Origin: an uncultured Olsenella sp.
GTDB taxonomy: Bacteria > Actinomycetota > Coriobacteriia > Coriobacteriales > Atopobiaceae
Direction: 5' to 3'
NCBI GenBank assembly: GCA_900314575.1
Contig: OMVS01000010.1
Coordinates: forward strand, 1 to 39,581
Length of the DNA stretch: 39,581 bases
The position numbers and the translations under genes are program-made. The stretch's first letter is position 1, and each line of letters begins with the position of its first letter. A model generated the notes under the pieces. The model had not been told where the DNA came from, ran no database searches, and saw only the letters and a list, made by a program, of their open reading frames with translations. This document shows positions 31,674-38,515 of this stretch, in pieces.

Positions 31674-33269
31674 GTGTCGCTCTCCTCCTGGTCCTACCTG
31701 CTCGCCTTCCTGCCCGCGACCGTCCTCGCCTACGCGCTCTGCCCCCGGCGGGCGCGCTGGGCGGTCGTCCTGGCGGCGAGCTACTGCTTCCTGTGGCTCT
31801 CGAGCGGATGGCTCGTGCTCTACGTGGCACTCGCCACCCTCGTCACCTACGGGAGCGCGCTCTGGGTCCAGGGGGTCTTCCGCAGGGGGGAGCAGGCGGC
31901 GCCCGCGGACGAGACGCGCCGGCAGGCCCGTGAGCGCCGGCGGGCGACCAAGCGCCGCGCCAGGCGCGTCATGCTCGTCGGGGTCCTCGCCGACCTCGCG
32001 GTCCTTGTCGCCCTCAAGTACGGCGGCATGCTCGCGAGCTCCCTCGACGCCCTCCGCGGCGCCCTGGGGATGCAGCCCCTCTTCGGGGGCGCGAGCGCGG
32101 CGGCGATGCCGCTCGGCATCTCCTTCTACACCCTCATGTGCATGGGCTACGTGATCGACGTCTACCGCGGCAAGTACGAGGCCTGCCGCAACCTCGGCAC
32201 GGTCGCGACCTTCGTGGCCTTCTTCCCGCACCTGACCGAGGGCCCGATCGGCACCTTCGACGCGCTCGCGCCGCAGCTGCGCGCGGGCCGGGTCGCCCGC
32301 GGCAGGGCGCTCACCCGCGCGACCTACCTCATCCTCTGGGGCCTCTTCAAGAAGCTCGTGGTCGCCGACCGCCTGAACCCGCTCGTCGGGGAGGTCTTCG
32401 CCAACCACGCCTCCTACCAGGGGCTCGTTGTGGTGCTCGCCGCCGTACTCTACACGGTGCAGCTCTACGCGGACTTCTCGGGCGTGGTCGACGTGGCGCG
32501 GGGCTCGGCCGAGCTCATGGGCGTCTCGCTGGCGCCCAACTTCTGCCAGCCGTTCTTCTCGCACGACGTGAACGAGTTCTGGCGCCGCTGGCACATGACC
32601 CTGGGCGCCTGGCTCAAGGAGTACGTCTTCTTCCCGGTCTCGCTCTCGGGCGCGACGCGGCGCGTCACCACGTGGGCGCACGCGCACCTGAGGGGCAACG
32701 CGGCCAGGGTCGCCTCGACGCTGCTCGCCCTCCTCGCCGTGTGGAGCGCCTGTGGCATCTGGCACGGCGCCTCCTGGAAGTACCTGGTCTACGGCCTGTA
32801 CTACTTCGCCCTGGTCTTCCTCGGCATGCTGCTCGAGCCGGCCTTCGCGCGGCTCGCGTCGGCGCTCGGCCAGGACCGGAGGGCGCCCCTCTGGCGCGGG
32901 GTCGCCGTGGCGCGCACGTGCCTTCTGGTCGTCGTGGGCATGACGCTGTTCCGCGCGGACACGCTCGCGGACTTCGGGCAGATGGTGGCGTCGGTCTTCG
33001 CCGGCGCGGGGCTGGGACCCCTGGCCTCGGGCGAGCTCTTCGCCCACGGCTGCGACCTCCTCGACCTTAGGGTCGCGCTCGCCGGCGCGGCCGTCATGCT
33101 CGCCTTCGACGTGCTCCAGCGGCGGCCCGGCGGCGTGAGCGGTCTCGTGCTCGACCACGGGACCCCCCTCAGGTGGGCCGCGGGCGTGGGGCTTCTGTGC
33201 GCCGTGGTGGTCTTCGGCGCCTACGGGGTGGGCTACTCCCCGGTGGCCTCGATCTATGCAGGCTTCTAG
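31674..33269 (+). CDS. MBOAT-family O-acyltransferase (DltB/AlgI-like)
   Basis: A 531-residue polytopic membrane protein with about 11 helices. MBOAT landmarks are FFPHLTEGPIG, YADFSGVVDVARGSAEL, FWRRWHMTLGAWLKEY (His307) and CGIWHGASWKYLVYG, which holds the near-invariant catalytic His364. It would take an acyl group from the cytosolic carrier protein and pass it across the membrane. Residues 75-100 form a very basic cytoplasmic loop. It starts with GTG at 31674, 9 nt after the carrier gene (AGGGGG site). The SGNH protein gene starts 19 nt downstream. Confidence 0.92.
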   Translation: MSLSSWSYLLAFLPATVLAYALCPRRARWAVVLAASYCFLWLSSGWLVLYVALATLVTYGSALWVQGVFRRGEQAAPADETRRQARERRRATKRRARRVMLVGVLADLAVLVALKYGGMLASSLDALRGALGMQPLFGGASAAAMPLGISFYTLMCMGYVIDVYRGKYEACRNLGTVATFVAFFPHLTEGPIGTFDALAPQLRAGRVARGRALTRATYLILWGLFKKLVVADRLNPLVGEVFANHASYQGLVVVLAAVLYTVQLYADFSGVVDVARGSAELMGVSLAPNFCQPFFSHDVNEFWRRWHMTLGAWLKEYVFFPVSLSGATRRVTTWAHAHLRGNAARVASTLLALLAVWSACGIWHGASWKYLVYGLYYFALVFLGMLLEPAFARLASALGQDRRAPLWRGVAVARTCLLVVVGMTLFRADTLADFGQMVASVFAGAGLGPLASGELFAHGCDLLDLRVALAGAAVMLAFDVLQRRPGGVSGLVLDHGTPLRWAAGVGLLCAVVVFGAYGVGYSPVASIYAGF

Positions 33270-33288
33270 CGCCTTTGGAGGCGATGAC

Positions 33289-34260
33289 ATGGACGGAAAG
33301 GTGAGGCCCACAGGCGAGGCCGAGGGCGCGTCGGCGGCGCCGGGCGCTGCGGCGACGGGCGCTGCGGCGACGGGGGCGCCCGCTGCCGGAGGGGACGGAC
33401 GGCGCGGGCTCGGCCGCGGCGCGCTGCGCGTCTGCTGCGCCCTCCTCGTCGCGCTGGCGGCCCTGCTGGGGCTCGGCCGGTTGCTCCAGACGCGCGACCC
33501 GAGCGCGACCAAGGGCATGCTCTACCCCTTCGTGTACAACTACGCCAAGATGGACGAGGACTCGATCGACGCCCTCGTCGTGGGCGACTCGAGCGCCATG
33601 TACGACATATCGCCCAAGGTCATGGGCGAGCGGACGGGCATCTCCTCCTACAACGCCGGCAGCCCCAACCAGTCCATCGAGACCTCCTGGGAGCTCGTGC
33701 GCGACGTGTGGGGCCACCAGAGCCCGCGCTACGTGGTGCTCGAGGTCAACGAGCTCTTCACCGAGACCGGGACGGACAAGGCCGTGAAGAGCATGCTGCA
33801 AACGGCCCTGCCCGTCCTGCGCGACCACAGCAACTGGAAGCTGCTCGCCACGGGCGGGCTCGGGCAGGACGGCTCGGCGCTCACCGAGGACCTGGGCTAC
33901 TACCCCTCCGACGACGTGGTGGCGTGCACCAACACGGACTACATGGCGACCAACGCCCAGCCGGGGGAGATCCCGTTCTGGTCGAGGGCCTACCTCGGCT
34001 GGATCCAGCGCGTCTGCGAGGAGCACGGCGCGACCCTGGTGCTCGTCTCGACCCCCAACGCGAGGGAGTGGAGCCAGTCCAAGCACGACCTCGTCGCGGC
34101 CTGGGCCTCCGAGCACGGCCTCGCCTACCTGGACGCCAACGTCGACCCCTCGGTCGGCATCGACTGGTCCCAGGACACGCGCGACGGCGGCGAGCACCTC
34201 AACCGCTCCGGCGGCACGAAGCTCTCGACCTGGCTCGCGGACCGGCTGGCGGAGCTGTAG
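33289..34260 (+). CDS. Membrane-anchored SGNH-fold protein (DltD-like role)
   Basis: A 323-residue protein. A Gly/Ala-rich cytoplasmic N-terminus is followed by one helix (about 44-66, VCCALLVALAALLGLG) and an extracytoplasmic alpha/beta domain. SGNH features are ALVVGDSSAMYDI (Ser101 the likely nucleophile) and late DGGEHLNRSGG with His303. This type often partners MBOAT proteins and finishes O-acyl transfer to a cell-surface polymer, as DltD does. It is shorter than typical DltD (near 400) and I cannot confirm it belongs to that family. TTGGAGG precedes the ATG at 33289; an in-frame ATG at 33256 overlaps the MBOAT gene. Last gene of the cassette. Confidence 0.82.
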   Translation: MDGKVRPTGEAEGASAAPGAAATGAAATGAPAAGGDGRRGLGRGALRVCCALLVALAALLGLGRLLQTRDPSATKGMLYPFVYNYAKMDEDSIDALVVGDSSAMYDISPKVMGERTGISSYNAGSPNQSIETSWELVRDVWGHQSPRYVVLEVNELFTETGTDKAVKSMLQTALPVLRDHSNWKLLATGGLGQDGSALTEDLGYYPSDDVVACTNTDYMATNAQPGEIPFWSRAYLGWIQRVCEEHGATLVLVSTPNAREWSQSKHDLVAAWASEHGLAYLDANVDPSVGIDWSQDTRDGGEHLNRSGGTKLSTWLADRLAEL

Positions 34261-34382
34261 CGGCCCCACGTCCTTCTCCGTGGCGCTGGCGGACGCAGAG
34301 GGCGGCGCTGGTCACGCGTGGGCTACACTCGGGTGGACTGACACGCCGGGCCCGCCTGCGGGCCACAAGAAGGGGAGGCACC

Positions 34383-35675
34383 ATGTCCACGCCCGAATCC
34401 TTGGGACTGGGAACCAAATGCGTCCAGGCGGGCTACGAGCCCGAGAACGGCGGCCCGCGCCAGGTCCCGATCGTCCAGTCCACGACCTTCAAGTACGACA
34501 CGAGCGAGGACATGGGCAGGCTCTTCGACCTCGAGGCGGAGGGCTACTTCTACTCGCGGCTGCAGAACCCCACCTGCGACCACGTGGCCGCCAAGATCTG
34601 CGCCCTGGAGGGCGGCACGGCCGGCATGCTGACCAGCTCCGGACAGGCGGCCAACTTCTTCGCCCTCTTCAACGTCTGCCAGGCGGGCGACCACGTCGTG
34701 GCGTCGAGCTCCATCTACGGCGGCACCTACAACCTGATCAAGGTGACCATGGCCAAGATGGGCATCGAGTCCACGTTCGTCTCGCCCGACGCCACCGACG
34801 ACGAGCTCGACGCGGCCTTCAGGCCCAACACCAAGGTCATGTTCGGCGAGTCGATCGCCAACCCCGCGCTCACGGTGCTCGACATCGAGCGCTTCGCCCG
34901 CGCCGCCCACGCGCACGGCGTCCCGCTGGTCGTGGACAACACCTTCCCAACGCCGATCAACCTGCGCCCCTTCGAGTGGGGCGCCGACATCGTGACGCAC
35001 TCCACGACCAAGTACATGGACGGCCATGCCTCGGCGATTGGCGGTGCGATCGTGGACTCCGGCAACTTCGACTGGATGGCGCACGCGGACAGGTTCCCCG
35101 GGCTGACCACGCCGGACGAGAGCTACCACGGCATCGTCTACGCCGAGAGGTTCGGGCAGGGCGGCGCCTTCATCACCAAGGCGACCTCACAGCTCATGCG
35201 CGACTTCGGCTCCACGCAGTCGCCGCAGAGCGCCTACCTGCTCAACCTCGGGCTCGAGTCGCTCCACGTGCGCATGGCGCGCCACGTGGAGAACGGCCAG
35301 GCGGTCGCGGAGTTCCTCGAGGCGCACCCCAAGGTGGAGAAGGTCGCCTACCCCGGGCTTGCGAGCAGCCCCTACCACGAGCTCGCGCGTAGGCTCATGC
35401 CCAAGGGCGGCTGCGGCGTGGTCTCCTGCGAGCTCACCGGCGGGCGCGAGACGGCCTCGCGGTTCATGCGCGCGCTCAGGCTCGCCTCGATCGAGACGCA
35501 CGTGGCGGACTCGCGCACCTGCTGCCTCAACCCGGCGAGCAGCACGCACCGGCAGATGAGCGACGAGGAGCTGGCGGCCGCGGGCGTGCCTGCCGGCCTG
35601 GTCAGGATCTCCTGCGGGCTCGAGGACAAGGAAGACATCATCGCCGACCTCGCGCAGGCGCTCGATGCCTGCTAG
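34383..35675 (+). CDS. metY: O-acetylhomoserine sulfhydrylase (aminocarboxypropyltransferase)
   Basis: A 430-residue PLP enzyme of the Cys/Met metabolism family. It forms homocysteine from O-acetylhomoserine and sulfide in methionine synthesis. Motifs include GLGTKCVQAGYEP, SRLQNPTCDHVAAKICALEGG, LTSSGQAANFFALFN and the PLP lysine in HSTTKYMDGH (Lys210). Length fits MetY rather than the shorter MetB/MetC group. GGGGAGG precedes the ATG. A -10-like TACACT lies at 34324-34329, and a GGCCCGCCTGCGGGCC dyad follows in the leader. Its stop overlaps the next gene by 11 nt. Confidence 0.92.
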   Translation: MSTPESLGLGTKCVQAGYEPENGGPRQVPIVQSTTFKYDTSEDMGRLFDLEAEGYFYSRLQNPTCDHVAAKICALEGGTAGMLTSSGQAANFFALFNVCQAGDHVVASSSIYGGTYNLIKVTMAKMGIESTFVSPDATDDELDAAFRPNTKVMFGESIANPALTVLDIERFARAAHAHGVPLVVDNTFPTPINLRPFEWGADIVTHSTTKYMDGHASAIGGAIVDSGNFDWMAHADRFPGLTTPDESYHGIVYAERFGQGGAFITKATSQLMRDFGSTQSPQSAYLLNLGLESLHVRMARHVENGQAVAEFLEAHPKVEKVAYPGLASSPYHELARRLMPKGGCGVVSCELTGGRETASRFMRALRLASIETHVADSRTCCLNPASSTHRQMSDEELAAAGVPAGLVRISCGLEDKEDIIADLAQALDAC

Positions 35676-36096
35676 CGCCGCGGGCGGGGTCGCGGGGTCC
35701 GGCGGCGCCGCGGACCCGCGCGCAGACCTCGTGCGTGCCCGCGCCGACCTCGAGCGCGCCGTGGTCGGCCTGGGGCTGCCCGCGGAGTTCGCCGGGGTCC
35801 TCGCCCGCGAGCTGCGCGGCGAGGGGTCCCTGCGCCGCATGAGCGCCTACCTGTGCGAGGTCCGTCCGACCCGGATGGAGGACATCGCCGACGAGCTGCT
35901 CGCCATCACCTTCGAGCGCGACGTCTGGAGCGAGCGGAAGGCGAGCGAGGAGTCCAATCACCGCTTCTACGAGATGCAGCGCGCGGGGATCCGCTCGGCC
36001 GACGTGGACGACGAGCTCGAGGACGAGATGGACGCGCTCGAGCGGGACGACGCCGGCGACGCCGGCGACGGGCCTGCGGAGGGCCTCGGGTACTGA
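35665..36096 (+). CDS. Unknown small protein overlapping metY
   Basis: A 143-residue protein I do not recognise. An Ala/Gly-rich start (1-20) is followed by a helical, charged segment (DLVRARADLERAVVGLGLP). A better-ordered core lies around 58-105, containing MSAYLCEVRPTRMEDIADEL and SNHRFYEMQRAGIRS. The C-terminus is very acidic (DDELEDEMDALERDD). No membrane segment or known motif is seen. It starts within the last codons of metY (11-nt overlap), which argues for translational coupling and a real gene. A start at the later Met before SAYLCEV is possible. Confidence 0.6.
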   Translation: MPASAAGGVAGSGGAADPRADLVRARADLERAVVGLGLPAEFAGVLARELRGEGSLRRMSAYLCEVRPTRMEDIADELLAITFERDVWSERKASEESNHRFYEMQRAGIRSADVDDELEDEMDALERDDAGDAGDGPAEGLGY

Positions 36097-36159
36097 GCGC
36101 GGGCGCGCGTCCGGCTGGCGCGCGTCCTCGGGCCGCGCGTCCTTCTCGCCTGCCGGCGC

Positions 36160-37119
36160 CTAGGCGCCCGCCTCTCGCCTCGGCAGGGCGCGGGCGAGCA
36201 CGCGGTCGTAGGTCGCGGCCAGGACCTGCTGGAACAGCGTGCCGATGACGACGGGGAACATGACCTCGGGCGGGAAGTAGTTGGCCGCGATGACGGCGCC
36301 CGCCGAGATGTTGCGCATGCCCGCGCCGAAGGTCATGGAGACGGTGACGTCGCGCGGCTGTCGCAGGAGGCACGCTGCGACGAGGCCCCACAGGTACGCG
36401 GTCGCCGAGAAGAGCGCGATGAAGGCCATGACCGCAACGAGGACGGGCGTGAGTCCGCGCAGGTAGGGAGCGATGCCCGACGCGTTCGTCGTGATGATGG
36501 CGACCATGGCGATGCGGGCGGCCGGGGCGAGCGGGGGCGCGAGGCGGCGCTTGGCGCTGCCGTGCGAGAGGTCGTTCGCGAGCGTGCCCACGACGACCGG
36601 GATGGCGACGGTCAGGAGCAGGTTCAGCATCATCGACGTCAGGTCCACCTGGATCGTCTGGCCCATCAGGAGCTTCAGGGTGAGCGGCAGCGTGACGGGC
36701 GAGAGCAGCGAGCTCGCGAGGAGGATCACCAGGCTCAGGGCCTGGTTGCCGCCGCCGATGCCGCACCACATGACCGTCAGCGCGGCGACGGGGACGGAGT
36801 ACTCGAGCAAGATCCCGCAGACGATCTGCTGGTCGAACCCGAACAGCAGGCTTGCGAGGGCGAAGGCGAGCGCGGGTAGGGCGGCGATGGAGAGCGCGAG
36901 CGTCACCAGGATGGGCAGCGGGCGGGCGAGCGCGTCCCTCGAACTCCCGAGGGTGTTGGAGAGTGCGCCCTGGAAGGAGACGAACGCGAAGAGCGGCGTC
37001 ACGGCCGGGTGCAGGAGCGAGACCTGGTCGGGGAAGAGGCAGGCCACCAGCACGCAGGCGGGCGAGATCCACATCATGTGGTGCCCGATGTAGTCCCCGA
37101 TCGCACGCCAGGCCCCCAA
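36160..37119 (-). CDS. Bile acid:sodium symporter (BASS) family transporter
   Basis: A 319-residue protein with about ten helices. It contains DQVSLLHPAVTPLFAFVSFQGAL, EYSVPVAALTVMWCGIGGGN and late SMTFGAGMRNISAGAVIAANYFP, which match the BASS fold's two sodium-site crossover regions. It would import organic anions with sodium; the substrate is unknown. The start is TTG at 37119, 5 nt after GGAGGAGG. The frame is open far upstream, but that part covers the repeat region and the divergent rsmJ gene. It converges on the unknown gene downstream of metY. Confidence 0.82.
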   Translation of the reverse strand: MGAWRAIGDYIGHHMMWISPACVLVACLFPDQVSLLHPAVTPLFAFVSFQGALSNTLGSSRDALARPLPILVTLALSIAALPALAFALASLLFGFDQQIVCGILLEYSVPVAALTVMWCGIGGGNQALSLVILLASSLLSPVTLPLTLKLLMGQTIQVDLTSMMLNLLLTVAIPVVVGTLANDLSHGSAKRRLAPPLAPAARIAMVAIITTNASGIAPYLRGLTPVLVAVMAFIALFSATAYLWGLVAACLLRQPRDVTVSMTFGAGMRNISAGAVIAANYFPPEVMFPVVIGTLFQQVLAATYDRVLARALPRREAGA

Positions 37120-37253
37120 GGCCGCCTCCTCCAGGTTGATTGTGCCGCCATGGGTCCGGCGGGGCCGCTTCCACGATGCCACCTTAGTGCGGGGGCCGCG
37201 GTGCGCGGCTGTCGCGCTCGCATCGGACCACCCGTTGCAATAAACCTCTGATC

Positions 37254-37355
37254 GCGGGATTCTCGGGACACAGTGTGGGGCTGCGGGTCGCAGTGCGCGG
37301 GGTTCTCGGGACGCAGTGCGTGGTCGCGGGACGCGGCGCGGGGCCGCGGGGCCCG
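37254..37355 (+). repeat. Degenerate tandem repeats of about 21 nt
   Basis: Four consecutive units of 20-22 nt share the core CGGGACRCAGTGYG: TCGGGACACAGTGTGGGGCTG, then CGGGTCGCAGTGCGCGGGG, TCGGGACGCAGTGCGTGG and CGGGACGCGGCGCGGGG. Partial units flank them at 37254 and 37347. They lie between divergent genes and encode nothing apparent. Confidence 0.7.
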
Positions 37356-37358
37356 TAA

Positions 37359-37438
37359 TTACGCACGGGTGAGAAAATACATAAAAATAAAAACAAATGA
37401 GCTGGGCTTTTGTGGAAGCGCGTTTCAGCCGTGCGTAA
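37359..37438. repeat. Inverted repeat flanking an AT-rich island
   Basis: TTACGCACGG (37359-37368) and CCGTGCGTAA (37429-37438) are perfect 10-bp inverted copies 60 nt apart. The enclosed DNA is strongly A-rich on its left half (ATACATAAAAATAAAAAC), unlike the surroundings. GC-rich stretches outside both arms (GGGGCCGCGGGGCCCG and CCCGCGGCGGGCCCC) extend the symmetry imperfectly. Confidence 0.7.
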
Positions 37439-37603
37439 CTCGTGTCCCGCGGCGGGCCCCTGCGGTCCCCCCGCGGCTCCGTCGCAGCGCCCAGCGCGAG
37501 GATTTCCCGGTCGCGGACGCCTTCCCTTCCGACGTGCAATAGACTTGGTCGCAGGACGAGGGCGGCGCGGCGCCGTCCCGCCATGCGTGAGGAGGGGAGG
37601 GCG

Positions 37604-38329
37604 ATGTCGGAGAGGTACCAGCCCGCCGCGGCGGGGGAGTGCGTGGGCGAGGGCCTCTGGCTCGTGCGACGCGAGTCCGGCCTCGCCCTCGTGAGCGACG
37701 ACGGCCTCGAGCTCACGGGTGACTTCTCCGCCATGCGCAGGCGCCTGCGTCCCCAGAACCTGGCCCACGAGCTTCTCGTCCGCGCGGCGAGGGTCAAGGG
37801 CGTCGCGCACCCGACCGTCTTCGACGCCACGGCCGGCCTGGGGGAGGACTCCTTCCTGCTGGCCTCCGCGGGCTTCTCGGTCACCCTCTGCGAGCGCGAC
37901 CCCGTGATTGCCGCGCTCCTGGCAGACGCGCTCGAGCGCGCCGCCGCGGACCCGGGCCTCGCGCAGGCCGCCTCGCGCATGCGCCTCGTCCGCGCCGACA
38001 GCGTGGCCGAGCTCGCGTCGCTCGAGCAGGCGCCTGACGTGGTCTTTCTCGATCCGATGTTCCCCGGCAGGCAGAAGAGCGCGCTCGTGAAGAAGAAGCT
38101 GCAGCTCCTGCAGCGCCTGGAGCGGCCGTGCTCCGACGAGGCCGGGCTCATGGGCGCCGCGCTGGCCGCGCGCCCGCGCAAGGTCGTGGTGAAGCGGCCG
38201 GTCAAGGGCCCGTGGCTCGCGGGCGTGAGGCCGAGCTACTCGCTGGCCGGAAAGGCCGTGCGCTACGACTGCGTCGTGCCGGCGTCTTGCGGCGACCTCG
38301 CGCAGGCGGAGAAGGACCCGCGCTCGTAG
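37604..38329 (+). CDS. rsmJ: 16S rRNA m2G1516 methyltransferase RsmJ
   Basis: A 241-residue SAM-dependent methyltransferase. Family landmarks are FDATAGLGEDSFLLASAG (SAM-binding motif I), LCERDPVIAALLADALERA, DVVFLDPMFPGRQKSALVKK (motif IV; the DPM-P and KSALVKK blocks are RsmJ-typical) and KVVVKRPVKGPWL. It would methylate G1516 of 16S rRNA in the small subunit. GGAGGGGAGGG precedes the ATG at 37604; ATG at 37583 is an alternative adding seven residues. It diverges from the BASS transporter. The C-terminal AEKDPRS comes from a variant of a recurring 12-mer. Confidence 0.9.
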   Translation: MSERYQPAAAGECVGEGLWLVRRESGLALVSDDGLELTGDFSAMRRRLRPQNLAHELLVRAARVKGVAHPTVFDATAGLGEDSFLLASAGFSVTLCERDPVIAALLADALERAAADPGLAQAASRMRLVRADSVAELASLEQAPDVVFLDPMFPGRQKSALVKKKLQLLQRLERPCSDEAGLMGAALAARPRKVVVKRPVKGPWLAGVRPSYSLAGKAVRYDCVVPASCGDLAQAEKDPRS

Positions 38330-38378
38330 CGGCGTCCGTGCGGTCACCGCGAATCCCTCGCAGGACGCTGGCCGCCCA

Positions 38379-38440
38379 TTGACAGCGGGCTTGCAGGTCC
38401 TTATCCTTTATCGCAACTTATGAACAGATGCTCATAAGTT
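38379..38440 (+). promoter_or_regulatory. Consensus promoter with ArsR/SmtB-like operator for the P-type ATPase
   Basis: TTGACA (38379-38384), a 17-nt spacer and TATCCT (38402-38407) form a near-consensus promoter. Over the expected start lies a perfect 9-bp inverted repeat, AACTTATGA (38415-38423) and TCATAAGTT (38432-38440). The central ATGAACAGATGCTCAT resembles the 12-2-12 operators of ArsR/SmtB metal sensors, which block transcription until metal binds. The cognate repressor gene is not in the window. Confidence 0.75.
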
Positions 38441-38515
38441 CACCAATGAGACCAGGAGGCCGCCCGGATCGCCCGGACCCGCGGAGACCGTCCGCAAGCC
38501 AGAAGGAGAGGCGCC

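Larger units (their letters stand above)
37120..37603. other. 484-bp non-coding region between divergent transporter and rsmJ genes
   Basis: No gene is supported here. It contains degenerate GC-rich tandem repeats (37254-37355), an AT-rich island of about 35 nt (37371-37405) inside a 10-bp inverted repeat (37359-37438), and more GC-rich sequence to 37500 that partly mirrors the left side. Promoters for both flanking genes must lie within it. Confidence 0.7.

Noticed and set aside
29789-34260. Naming the cassette dltACBD outright
   Set aside because: Gene order fits, but the adenylation enzyme lacks the A4 Asp and the SGNH protein is short, so D-alanine transfer is not supported.
37254-37355. 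CRISPR array
   Set aside because: Units of 20-22 nt are directly adjacent and degenerate, with no unique spacers and no cas genes.
37120-38205. Extension of the BASS transporter frame across the repeat region
   Set aside because: Translation is Arg/Pro/Ser repeats made by the tandem repeats and antisense of rsmJ; the TTG at 37119 has a perfect ribosome site.
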